This document shows, one piece after another, positions 8,297-16,552 of a DNA stretch of 61,221 nucleotides. Position numbers and translations under genes: made by a program. The stretch lies in assembly GCA_910587245.1 (NCBI GenBank), contig CAJULX010000011.1, positions 1 through 61,221 on the forward strand. Direction: 5' to 3'. The notes below the pieces were generated by a model. The model was not told where the DNA came from, searched no databases, and saw nothing but the letters and a program-made list of their open reading frames with translations. This stretch comes from Candidatus Gastranaerophilales bacterium (lineage in GTDB: Bacteria > Cyanobacteriota > Vampirovibrionia > Gastranaerophilales > Gastranaerophilaceae). Every line of letters begins with the position of its first letter. Positions within the stretch are counted from its first letter, which is position 1.

Positions 8297-9937
8297 ATGG
8301 AAACCATAAAGCAGGCAATTGAATTTCATAAAAAAGGCGATTATCAAAACGCTGAAAGATTTTATCTGCTTTTTTTGGATAAAAATCCTGAGGAAGCTAA
8401 GGCGCATCACCTTTTGGGTGCTATGTACATGCAGATTGCCAATTATAAAAAAGCTATAAAGTCTCTTTCTGCCGCTTATAAGCTTGATAAAACACTGCCC
8501 GTTAAGACTGATTATGCACTTTGTCTGTATGAAATTCAGGAATTCGAGAAAGCCTTAATTTTGCTTTTGGAAATTCTTGAAGAAAATGCGGGTAAAATTT
8601 TATATGAAAAAGCCTTGGATTGCGCTTTAAAGATTGATTTTGCGGAAAAATATCTAAAACTTGCCGCAAAATATCTTGAACTTTTTGAAGAAGATATTAA
8701 TATTTTAAGAAATGCGGCAGGGTATGCGCTTGATTTAGGCGAGCTTGAAACTGCGGAAAAATATTATAAAAGAATTTTGGAAATATTCCCTGATGACCAC
8801 ATAGCTTTGAATAATCTTGCTCTTGTATATGAATTTAAGCTTGATTTTAATCTTGCTGAAAAATGTTACAGAAAAGCAATTGAAATCAAGCCAAATCTTG
8901 ACCCTGTTTATAATCTTTCCGTCCTTTTAAGGCGGCGGGGAAAATTTGATGAATCGCTTGAATATCTTGAATTAAGCAGAAAATACGGTTTAACGGATAT
9001 CGGGTACGATTGCGGTCTTGGGCTTCATCTTTTAGCGCAGAGAGATTTTTCGGGTTTTAAGCCTTATTTAAACTTTGTAAAATACCGCCATCCTTTTTTA
9101 AAACATTCTCCATGGGATGGAAAGGCAGATAAGAGTAAGCTTCTTTTGCTCTGCACAACCGAGGGATTCGGTGATATTTTTATGTTTTCGAGATATCTCG
9201 ATTTTGTGGATGTAAAATCCTTCAGAGATGTTTTGCTTGCGGTGCCTGATACTGTTCTTGAATTATTTGCGTTTAATTTCCCTGATTTTAAGGTGCTGGA
9301 TGCCCAAAAACAGATACCGTATGATGTAAATGATATTGTTATGAATTTGCCCAATGTTTTTAATCTTGATTTTGACCATATACCGTCTTCCGCTAAATAC
9401 TTAATGGCACCGCCCGTATATACGGCCAAATGGCAAAATTATTTTAATAAAGAAAAATACAATGTCGGGCTTTTTTATTCGGGAAATTTTGCAAATAAAA
9501 GAAGCCTCAGAAACAGGTGTGTTGATTTTAAATTTTTAGAACCGCTTTTTGATATTGAAGGGGTAAAATATTATTCCTTGCAGCCCGAGAAGTGTTTTAG
9601 CGAAGAAATTGAAATGCAAAATAAAAAAACAGGGAATGCGGAAGCATTATTTGATAAAATTGAAAATTTTTCAGATACTGCAGGTATTATTGAAAATTTG
9701 GATTTGATTATTTCCATTGATTCTTCCGTTGCAAATTTAGCGGGTGCTATGGGTAAAAAGACATTTATGCTGCTGCCGAAAAGTGCTGATTGGCGCTGGT
9801 TTAATGATGACAAAAATACGCCATGGTATGACAGCGTTGAAATATTTAAACAAACAAATGAAGGCGAGTGGCAGGAGCCTGTTGCACGTATTAAAAAAGC
9901 ACTTGAAGAAGAAATTAAAAAAGACGGCAGGAATTAA
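8297..9937 (+). CDS. TPR protein with GT9/GT41-like glycosyltransferase domain
   Basis: 546 aa, cytosolic. Residues ~1-240 hold five or more tetratricopeptide repeats (for example NAERFYLLFLDKNPEEAKAHH, ALNNLALVYEFKLDFNLAEK). Residues ~270-546 resemble the C-terminal part of TPR-linked glycosyltransferases related to heptosyl- and O-GlcNAc-transferases: TTEGFGDIFMFSRY near the donor-site entry, then IISIDSSVANLAGAMGKKTFMLLP and a W-R-W...PWY stretch before the C-terminal helix. Such proteins often glycosylate surface polymers or flagellin; the substrate here cannot be told. No Shine-Dalgarno, and the -10 box is six bases upstream of the ATG. Confidence 0.82.
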   Translation: METIKQAIEFHKKGDYQNAERFYLLFLDKNPEEAKAHHLLGAMYMQIANYKKAIKSLSAAYKLDKTLPVKTDYALCLYEIQEFEKALILLLEILEENAGKILYEKALDCALKIDFAEKYLKLAAKYLELFEEDINILRNAAGYALDLGELETAEKYYKRILEIFPDDHIALNNLALVYEFKLDFNLAEKCYRKAIEIKPNLDPVYNLSVLLRRRGKFDESLEYLELSRKYGLTDIGYDCGLGLHLLAQRDFSGFKPYLNFVKYRHPFLKHSPWDGKADKSKLLLLCTTEGFGDIFMFSRYLDFVDVKSFRDVLLAVPDTVLELFAFNFPDFKVLDAQKQIPYDVNDIVMNLPNVFNLDFDHIPSSAKYLMAPPVYTAKWQNYFNKEKYNVGLFYSGNFANKRSLRNRCVDFKFLEPLFDIEGVKYYSLQPEKCFSEEIEMQNKKTGNAEALFDKIENFSDTAGIIENLDLIISIDSSVANLAGAMGKKTFMLLPKSADWRWFNDDKNTPWYDSVEIFKQTNEGEWQEPVARIKKALEEEIKKDGRN

Positions 9938-9954
9938 CCGACCGCCTTTTTTAA
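9915..9954. terminator. Bidirectional terminator between 8297-9937 and the oadG-like gene
   Basis: TTAAAAAAG (9915-9923) pairs with CTTTTTTAA (9946-9954), and CGG/CCG continues the stem after one mismatch. T runs on either strand suit the convergent genes. Confidence 0.75.
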
Positions 9955-9971
9955 TTTCTTAAAATTTATTT

Positions 9972-10223
9972 TTAGCCATGGTTTTGTTTTAATGTAGCGC
10001 ATGCAATGGCTATTGCAATTTCAGCATCATCGGAAGATTTAATGGCTTTCGGTGCAGCGCTTCCTTGAGGCGCAACAGGAAAAACTTTATTTAAATAATT
10101 AATTACAACTGTTTGAATATTCATTGCAACAATCAGAATAATTAAAAATACAAACACGGTTGAAAAACCGATGCACATAACGGTTAAACCAAGTTCTAAA
10201 TTTGCTAAAGCTTCAGGTGACAT
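9972..10223 (-). CDS. OadG-like gamma subunit of a sodium-pump decarboxylase
   Basis: 83 aa. One N-terminal transmembrane helix (LGLTVMCIGFSTVFVFLIILIVAMNIQ), a Pro/Ala linker, and a C-terminal helix DDAEIAIAIACATLKQ that matches the end of oxaloacetate or methylmalonyl-CoA decarboxylase gamma chains. In known systems the gamma chain tethers the biotin-carrying alpha subunit to the membrane beta pump. Start at ATG 10221-10223: TAGGAG is eight bases upstream, whereas the in-frame TTG two codons earlier is too close. No alpha or beta gene lies in the window, so it is an orphan here. Confidence 0.75.
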   Translation of the reverse strand: MSPEALANLELGLTVMCIGFSTVFVFLIILIVAMNIQTVVINYLNKVFPVAPQGSAAPKAIKSSDDAEIAIAIACATLKQNHG

Positions 10224-10309
10224 TATCAAAACTCCTAAATTAAATTTCTATCTTACTTTATTTTATCAAAAACAAGAATAAAATCAAAGTTTGTTTTGCA
10301 CTGTAAGGT

Positions 10310-11581
10310 TTATTGTTCTATATCAAGATTTAATTCAAGCCTTGCCTGAATATAGTCTATATATTGTTTTGCAAGGCGCGGGCTTCTGCTTCCTTTTGAT
10401 AAAACGAATTTCTCTGCACCTTTAAAAAGTATTTCATCTGAAATATTAAGCTTTCTGTCCTCTTTAATTGCTTTAACTATTTCTAAAAATTTATCCTTAT
10501 TTGGCACCGAATATGTAACCGTAATACCAAATCTGTCAGATAGTGAAACTGTTTCATCAATAGTATCAGCCAGATGAATTTCATCGCCTTCGCGTGCTTT
10601 AAAACTTTCTTTTACAAGGTGGCGGCGGTTAGTTGTGGCATATATTGCCATATTGTCAGGCTGCTTTGCAAGGGCACCTTCAAGCACCGCTTTAAGTGCA
10701 CCGAAATTATCATCGTTTTCATTAAATGTTAAATCATCAATGAATATTATAAATTTTAACGGAATATCGCTTATTTCCTGCATTAGTTCGTCAAGCTTAA
10801 TTAAATTTTCCTTAAAAATCTGAACTACCCTTAAACCTTCTTTGTAATATTCGTTTAATATTGCTTTAACCGTGCTTGACTTGCCCGTTCCTCTGTCTCC
10901 GTATAAAAGCACGTTATTATACGGTTTTCCTTTTAAAAATCCGAGAGTATTTTCAAGAACGATATTTTGTTCTCTTTCATAGCGTTTTAAATCCTTAAGG
11001 CGAACATTATCGCAATTTAAAACGGGTTCTATCTTTCCGTTTGAAAGAAATTTAAAAGCCTTATATTTTGCAAAAATACCTGCGCCATGTTTTTCGTAAA
11101 ATTCCGTTAAATTTTCAAATGAAAGCCATGAACCTCCTGCGGAAAATGAAGCAAGGGTATCTATAGTATCTTTTTCTGCGGGATAATATTCATATAACAA
11201 GTCTTTAAGGTCACTGCATTGTATTTTTGATATTTTAATTAATGTTTCAATATCATTTTTTGCAGCGTTTACAATGCCGCTATCTATGTTGTAAAATTCA
11301 TTTGCAGCACATTTTAGCGTGTAATAATTTTTATCGTAAAGGATTAAATCCGTAATATATTTTTGCCTGTTTCCTTCATATTCTTTACAATAAAGCGGAA
11401 AAACCATATCAGACCAGAGTTTTGCAATTTTATTAAAATCTTTTTCATCGGGTATCAGGTTTAATATTTCTACAAAATTTTTAACCGAAATATCCTCTAA
11501 TACCCTTCTATAGAGTGTTAATGTATTAAGTGACGATTTAAGCTCTGATATAAATGTTTTAAATTCTTCAATGTTTTCCAT
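10310..11581 (-). CDS. DUF815-family AAA+ ATPase
   Basis: 423 aa. The C-terminal half is a P-loop ATPase: Walker A GDRGTGKS near residue 228, Walker B IIFIDDL near 278, an ATTNRRHLV sensor-1 segment and a C-terminal lid containing SPRLAKQYIDYI. This matches the DUF815 family (Pfam PF05673), whose cellular role is not established. The N-terminal ~190 residues are helical. It has AAGGAAAATT before the ATG and a possible TATAAT about 35 bases upstream. Transcription continues toward the oadG-like gene 80 bases downstream, so the two may be cotranscribed. Confidence 0.88.
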   Translation of the reverse strand: MENIEEFKTFISELKSSLNTLTLYRRVLEDISVKNFVEILNLIPDEKDFNKIAKLWSDMVFPLYCKEYEGNRQKYITDLILYDKNYYTLKCAANEFYNIDSGIVNAAKNDIETLIKISKIQCSDLKDLLYEYYPAEKDTIDTLASFSAGGSWLSFENLTEFYEKHGAGIFAKYKAFKFLSNGKIEPVLNCDNVRLKDLKRYEREQNIVLENTLGFLKGKPYNNVLLYGDRGTGKSSTVKAILNEYYKEGLRVVQIFKENLIKLDELMQEISDIPLKFIIFIDDLTFNENDDNFGALKAVLEGALAKQPDNMAIYATTNRRHLVKESFKAREGDEIHLADTIDETVSLSDRFGITVTYSVPNKDKFLEIVKAIKEDRKLNISDEILFKGAEKFVLSKGSRSPRLAKQYIDYIQARLELNLDIEQ

Positions 11582-11698
11582 AATTTTCCTTAAAAATAAA
11601 TTATTTTATAACTATTATACTTTAAAATTTCTGCTTGTTGACGTATGTTTATGATAGGATTAAACTTATGGAATATTTACATTTCTGGAGGAATAACT

Positions 11699-12694
11699 AT
11701 GGTAAAAATTTATTATGCGGAAGATTGCAATCTTGATTTATTAAAGGGTAAAACCGTTGCAGTTATCGGATACGGCAGTCAGGGACATGCGCATGCTCTT
11801 AATTTGCATGAAAGCGGAGTTAATGTTGTAGTCGGTCTTTATAACGGTTCAAAATCCTGGAAAAAAGCTGAAGAAGCAGGTTTAAAAGTTGCTACGGTTG
11901 CCGAAGCTTCCAAAATGGCTGATTTAATTATGATATTGCTTCCTGATGAAAAACAGGCTGATATCTACAAAAATGAAATCGCCCCAAACCTTACCGCAGG
12001 AAAAACTTTAGCTTTTGCACACGGTTTTAATATTCATTTTAACCAAATTGTTCCTCCGGCTGATGTTGACGTTATTATGATTGCACCTAAAGGTCCCGGA
12101 CACACCGTAAGAAGCGAATATGTTGAAGGAAAGGGTGTTCCTTGCTTGGTTGCGGTTCATCAAGATGCTACAGGCAAAGCTCTTCAAACAGGCTTAGCTT
12201 ATGCTGCAGGTATTGGCGGTGCAAGAGCAGGTGTTCTTGAAACAACATTCAGACAGGAAACCGAAACCGATTTATTCGGCGAACAAGCTGTTCTTTGCGG
12301 CGGCGTTACAGCTTTAATGCAGGCAGGTTTTGAAACTCTTGTGGAAGCAGGATATGCTCCCGAAAATGCTTATTTTGAATGTATCCACGAAATGAAATTA
12401 ATCGTTGATCTCATTTATCAAGGCGGTTTTTCAAAAATGCGTTATTCAATTTCCGATACGGCTGAATTTGGCGATTACGAAATCGGTAAACGTATGATTA
12501 CCGAAGAAACCAAGAAAGAAATGAAAAAAGTATTAGCCGAAATTCAAGACGGTACTTTTGCAGGAAAATGGATTGCGGAAAACAAAAACGGACGTGCCCA
12601 CTTTACTGCTACAAGACGTTTAAAGGCTGAACATCAGCTTGAAACCGTTGGTAAAAAGCTAAGAAAAATGTATTCTTGGAATGAAGATAAATAG
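11699..12694 (+). CDS. ilvC: Ketol-acid reductoisomerase, class I
   Basis: Second step of valine, leucine and isoleucine synthesis: NADPH- and Mg-dependent isomeroreduction of acetolactate. Seen: Rossmann motif GYGSQGHAHALNL, phosphate loop GLYNGSKSW, PKGPGHTVR, and metal-binding ETETDLFGEQAVLCGG. Start placed at the ATG 11699 (331 aa, the normal class I length), because GGAGG lies seven bases upstream; an earlier in-frame ATG at 11645 would add an 18-residue extension absent from the family. ilvB, ilvN and ilvD are not adjacent. A hairpin terminator follows. Confidence 0.96.
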   Translation: MVKIYYAEDCNLDLLKGKTVAVIGYGSQGHAHALNLHESGVNVVVGLYNGSKSWKKAEEAGLKVATVAEASKMADLIMILLPDEKQADIYKNEIAPNLTAGKTLAFAHGFNIHFNQIVPPADVDVIMIAPKGPGHTVRSEYVEGKGVPCLVAVHQDATGKALQTGLAYAAGIGGARAGVLETTFRQETETDLFGEQAVLCGGVTALMQAGFETLVEAGYAPENAYFECIHEMKLIVDLIYQGGFSKMRYSISDTAEFGDYEIGKRMITEETKKEMKKVLAEIQDGTFAGKWIAENKNGRAHFTATRRLKAEHQLETVGKKLRKMYSWNEDK

Positions 12695-12713
12695 AGTTTA
12701 AAATTTATTTTAC

Positions 12714-12746
12714 AATGGGCGCTTCTTTAATAACGGGGTGCCCATT
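12714..12746 (+). terminator. Probable ilvC terminator
   Basis: AATGGGC (12714-12720) pairs with GCCCATT (12740-12746), followed by TGATTTT. The T tract is imperfect. Confidence 0.55.
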
Positions 12747-12766
12747 TGATTTTAAAAGGAGGTTTT

Positions 12767-13216
12767 ATGATTTTTGACAGCATAGAGAATGCACAGTTGT
12801 ATCATCCGTTATCCGAAAAAATAAAAGACGCTTTTGATTTTATAAAATCAACCGATTGGAAAAATTTAACACCCGGAAAATATGTTTATAATGAAAATAT
12901 TTATGGCAACTTACAGGAATATGAAACCAAAAGACCACAAGATGCCGAATTTGAAGTACATAGAGATTATTACGATATTCAGTATGTAATTTCAGGTGAA
13001 GAAGTTATGGGCTTTGGCAGCCTTGATGATTTTAAGGTAACAAAAGAATATGATAAAGAAAAAGATGTAGCCTTCGGAGAATGCCCGTCATCGAGTGTTT
13101 TAGTTAAAGAAGGATATTTTACATTCTTTGCACCAAAAGATGCTCATAAACCGTGTCTCAACGTGGCTGGTGAAACAAAAAAAGTTAAGAAGGTAATAGT
13201 AAAAATCAGAATTTAA
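12767..13216 (+). CDS. YhcH/YjgK/YiaL family protein
   Basis: 149 aa cupin-like fold (DUF386; related to the beta subunit of evolved beta-galactosidase EbgC). Typical motifs: ENIYGNLQEYETK, EVHRDYYDIQYVISGEE and FTFFAPKDAHKPCL; the conserved Glu and His residues form the likely metal or ligand pocket. Members are linked to sialic acid and other sugar metabolism, but the exact reaction is unsettled. Start at ATG 12767 after AGGAGG; an upstream in-frame TTG lacks a site. It stands alone between ilvC and a tagged hypothetical gene. Confidence 0.85.
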   Translation: MIFDSIENAQLYHPLSEKIKDAFDFIKSTDWKNLTPGKYVYNENIYGNLQEYETKRPQDAEFEVHRDYYDIQYVISGEEVMGFGSLDDFKVTKEYDKEKDVAFGECPSSSVLVKEGYFTFFAPKDAHKPCLNVAGETKKVKKVIVKIRI

Positions 13217-13311
13217 TCGTAATATTTTGTAATATTATTTTAAAAATTAGCAATATGCTATATTTTTAATCCTTATACCCGTGTGATAAATAAATAAGGA
13301 TAAAGAATATA

Positions 13312-14028
13312 ATGCAAATTAATCAAAATTTTTCCCCGTCTTTTACCGGACTCACCATGAAAAACATGGGTTCACTTGCGGAAACTCTTAAACCGGGTGT
13401 TCGCAAGGCTTTTATAAAACAATCTGGAGGTTTAGGTAAATTTGCAGACAAACATGGTGTAGATGTAGTTTTTATTAATAAAACTCCGGAAGCTGTGCAA
13501 GAATCGTTCAAGAAACATACTGAAAAGTTATTATCTAACGTTAGAAGCGTTATAAACGATGCATGTACCGAAACCGCAGATGAAATTAGTGTCAGAATTT
13601 ATGAAAAATTCAGTGATGTTGCTGATGATACAATAAGAGCTACTGCCAGAGAGCTGGGAAGTACACTTGAGCCTGAAAAAATAAACGAAATTCTACATAA
13701 TGCAGGTGAGAAGATTGATGACGAACTTGCTGATGTTGCTGCTCCGGTAGTAGAAAAGGCTTTTGCACATGCAGATGAGGCTCTTAATGCCAATATTATT
13801 GATGTTGTAGCTCAAGATGCAGGTAAATTTGATGTAATTATTTCAGGTAAGAATAATGATTCCATAACAAAAGAGCTTACTGAGATTAAACTTCCCAAGA
13901 AAAAGAAAAATTTCTTTTTCTTTAGTAAAAAGCCTACAATGAAAAAATTATTTAAGGAAATTAAATCGCAAATTAAATTGGTTGAAGATTTAAATAAAAT
14001 TCAAGAACAATTTGGCGAAAAAAGATAA
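13312..14028 (+). CDS. Tagged protein of unknown function (SFTG N-terminus)
   Basis: 238 aa. Opens MQINQNFSPSFTG: the SFTG at residues 10-13 is the short N-terminal tag seen in six other proteins of the window. No signal peptide and no transmembrane helix. The middle (residues ~60-170) is an acidic, Ala-rich helical region (AEKIDDELADVAAPVVEKAF type); the end is very basic (KLPKKKKNFFFFSKKPTMKKLFKEIKSQIK). No known domain recognised. AAGGAT precedes the ATG by about ten bases. A perfect terminator closes the gene. Confidence 0.8.
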   Translation: MQINQNFSPSFTGLTMKNMGSLAETLKPGVRKAFIKQSGGLGKFADKHGVDVVFINKTPEAVQESFKKHTEKLLSNVRSVINDACTETADEISVRIYEKFSDVADDTIRATARELGSTLEPEKINEILHNAGEKIDDELADVAAPVVEKAFAHADEALNANIIDVVAQDAGKFDVIISGKNNDSITKELTEIKLPKKKKNFFFFSKKPTMKKLFKEIKSQIKLVEDLNKIQEQFGEKR

Positions 14029-14037
14029 TACTAAAGT

Positions 14038-14066
14038 AAAAAAGCGGGTTCAACCCGCTTTTTTAC
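14038..14066 (+). terminator. Strong terminator
   Basis: AAAAAAGCGGG-TTCAA-CCCGCTTTTTT, a perfect 11-bp stem with U tract, ending the tagged gene. Confidence 0.92.
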
Positions 14067-14086
14067 TTCAAAATAAATATAAAAAA

Positions 14087-14168
14087 TGTCGAAGAAGGGA
14101 GTCGAACCCTCAAGGCATAAACCACATGAACCTGAATCATGCGCGTCTACCAATTTCGCCACTTCGAC
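14087..14168 (-). tRNA. tRNA-Leu (anticodon CAG)
   Basis: Class II tRNA. Acceptor GTCGAAG/CTTCGAC, anticodon loop TTCAGGT (CAG), long variable arm (TGGTTTATGCCTTG region), T arm GGG-TTCGACT-CCC, discriminator A. CCA is not encoded. Confidence 0.95.
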
Positions 14169-14289
14169 ATATTTTATTTAATTATATCACAAATAAATTT
14201 TATAACCCTATTCGTTTATTCCATTGAGTAATGCAATTTATCTATCCGAAACATAAATTATAAATGATTTTATTTTGGATAGGATTAAT

Positions 14290-16551
14290 ATGTATAAAAA
14301 TAAATTTTCAGTACGAATTATTGCTGTAATACTGCTTTTTGTATCATTTTTTAATATAAATTTTGAAGCTTATGCTGCTTCTGAGACTTCTAAGAATTCC
14401 GCCATTCAGGCTGAACCTTGCAAATATCCTGATTATTCCAATGAATATATAGGATATGACAGATTTGAGAAATTTAACAGAAAAATGTTTAATTTTAATA
14501 CTAAATTAAACAAATACGCGCTGAGACCAATCCATGTTATTTGGGCTTCAATTTTGCCAAAATACGGAATGGATAGAATTCAGTATGCGTATAAAAATAT
14601 TGAATATCCAAAAAGACTTGTAAGTACGCTTTTGCAAAGAGATTTTAGAGCTGCAAAAACTGAAACCGCAAGATTTCTTGCTAATACCACAATTGGCCTC
14701 GGCGGAATGTTTGACCCTGCTAAAAGTCTCTTTAAAATTGAACCTATGGAAGAAGACATTGAGCAGGGGCTTTCAAAATGCAAGGTAAAAAGAGGGCCGT
14801 ATCTTGTTTTACCCGGGTTTTCCGCTACAACGCCGAGAGCTCTTCTCGGCAGGGCTATTGAAACAGGTTTAGATCCTACGACATATGTCGGTGCTCCTGT
14901 TGCGGCACTTGTTAAAATGGGACTTTTTATTAACAGAACATCTTATATGCAGCCGCTGAGTATTTTCCTTGAACGCACTTATGCTGACCCTTACGATATA
15001 ACAAAGAAGCTATATGGGATGGAAAGCTATATTAAGACATCAAATCTTGACAGAAAAGATGTTCTTGCGGCTGAATCAGAGCTTATGAATGAATTTACGG
15101 AAACTGTTCAGGCGAATGAACCTTTGCTTGCAGATTCTAAAGACGACACGCTTCTTGGTGCCGCTGCTCCTGTTGAAATTGAACCCGAGATTCATAAAGA
15201 TGTTAAAGCAAACATTAATGAAGAAGATAAAGAAGAATTGTTAAATATCAGCGGAGATATTGAAAATAAAAACCCTGAAAATACGGATGATGTAGATAAA
15301 ATTGCAACAAATGAAACCCTGAAAGGCAATGCTTTTGAAGATGAAGCGCTTCTGCAGGAAGCTATTCAAAGCACTCCGGAACTTACTGCCGATATTGTTT
15401 TGAATGGTTATAAACCGCAGAGTCCTGTTGTTGATTCAATGAGAACTGCTCTTTTCGATTTGCCCGGGGTAGACGAATCTATCTGGAGTGAATTATCAAT
15501 ATGGAACAGATCGTTTTCAAAAAGAATAAGAACAGGCTCAATATTGCTTGCGCCTGACAGAGATAAATATAAATACCGCTATATTATGCAGAAAGAAAAA
15601 AGCGCACCGGTTGCAATACTTTATCCTTCAATAGGTGAAGGCATTATGTCCAGTCATTCAGTGCTTTTTGCAAAGCTTTTCTATGATGCAGGGTACTCTG
15701 TGATTATTCAGGGAAGCCATTTTCACTTCGATTTTGTAAAAAGTATGCCTGAAGGTTACAGCCCGGGGCTGCCGCAGAATGATGTTGAAAAGCTGCACCT
15801 TGCAACTGAAAAAATCATTGATGATTTAGAAGATAAGTATAATACAAAACTCGGTAAAAAAGTTTTGATGGGAACCTCATTCGGCGCACTTGCAACGCTA
15901 TTTATGGGTGATTTAGAATCTAAAAACGGAAATAATTTAAATATTCAAAAGTATATTTCAATCAATCCGCCGATTGAACTTGTTTATGCGCTTAAAACCC
16001 TTGATAAAAATAATGATGAATGGAATAAAAATCCTTCGGATTTAAAACACAGAACAGCCGTAACTGCGGCAAAGGTGCTGGACCTTGTTAAAAACAGTGA
16101 TGACGGCGACACTAAGATTGAAACACTCCCGTTTTCCGATTATGAAGGAAAGCTGATTACAAGTTTTATTTTAAGGCAGAAGCTATCTGATATAATTTTT
16201 ACAATTGAAAATAAGAAAAATACCGACAAGGCTGCATTGTATCGCACAATTAACAATATGAGTTTTTATGATTATGCCAATAAATATCTTGCGGTTAGTG
16301 AAAATAAAACTATAAATGATTTTAATTATGCTGCCAGCTTGCATGCAGTTTCAGATTATTTAAAAAAGAACAATAACTATAAAATTTACCATACGCTCGA
16401 TGATTATCTTACAAATAAAAATCAACTTAAAAAATTAAGAGAATATACGGGTAAAAATACGGTTTTAATCAGTAATGGAGCACATCTGGGCTTTCTTTAC
16501 AGGGAAGAATTTTTAAATGATTTTAAAAAAGAAATTGCCTTAAAAGATTAA
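14290..16551 (+). CDS. Fusion of an MlaA/VacJ domain with an alpha/beta hydrolase
   Basis: 753 aa, start at ATG 14290 after TAGGAT. Signal peptide to about residue 31, ending AYAA. Residues ~50-250 match MlaA/VacJ, the outer-membrane lipid-transport protein: YDRFEKFNRKMFNFNTKLNK, RFLANTTIGLGGMFDPA, GPYLVLPGF. A Glu/Asp-rich linker follows (~260-385). Residues ~400-753 look like an alpha/beta hydrolase: strand VAILYPSIGEG, nucleophile elbow GTSFG near residue 527, and GAHLGF near 730 supplying the likely catalytic His. Known MlaA is a lipoprotein without an enzyme domain; no lipobox is seen here. Possible role: outer-membrane phospholipid trafficking coupled to lipid hydrolysis (inference). 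Confidence 0.82.
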   Translation: MYKNKFSVRIIAVILLFVSFFNINFEAYAASETSKNSAIQAEPCKYPDYSNEYIGYDRFEKFNRKMFNFNTKLNKYALRPIHVIWASILPKYGMDRIQYAYKNIEYPKRLVSTLLQRDFRAAKTETARFLANTTIGLGGMFDPAKSLFKIEPMEEDIEQGLSKCKVKRGPYLVLPGFSATTPRALLGRAIETGLDPTTYVGAPVAALVKMGLFINRTSYMQPLSIFLERTYADPYDITKKLYGMESYIKTSNLDRKDVLAAESELMNEFTETVQANEPLLADSKDDTLLGAAAPVEIEPEIHKDVKANINEEDKEELLNISGDIENKNPENTDDVDKIATNETLKGNAFEDEALLQEAIQSTPELTADIVLNGYKPQSPVVDSMRTALFDLPGVDESIWSELSIWNRSFSKRIRTGSILLAPDRDKYKYRYIMQKEKSAPVAILYPSIGEGIMSSHSVLFAKLFYDAGYSVIIQGSHFHFDFVKSMPEGYSPGLPQNDVEKLHLATEKIIDDLEDKYNTKLGKKVLMGTSFGALATLFMGDLESKNGNNLNIQKYISINPPIELVYALKTLDKNNDEWNKNPSDLKHRTAVTAAKVLDLVKNSDDGDTKIETLPFSDYEGKLITSFILRQKLSDIIFTIENKKNTDKAALYRTINNMSFYDYANKYLAVSENKTINDFNYAASLHAVSDYLKKNNNYKIYHTLDDYLTNKNQLKKLREYTGKNTVLISNGAHLGFLYREEFLNDFKKEIALKD

Positions 16552-16552
16552 G

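Noticed and set aside
14038..14227. A small plus-strand gene running through the terminator and tRNA-Leu
   Set aside because: It reads the terminator and the antisense of a tRNA; no codon-use or motif support.
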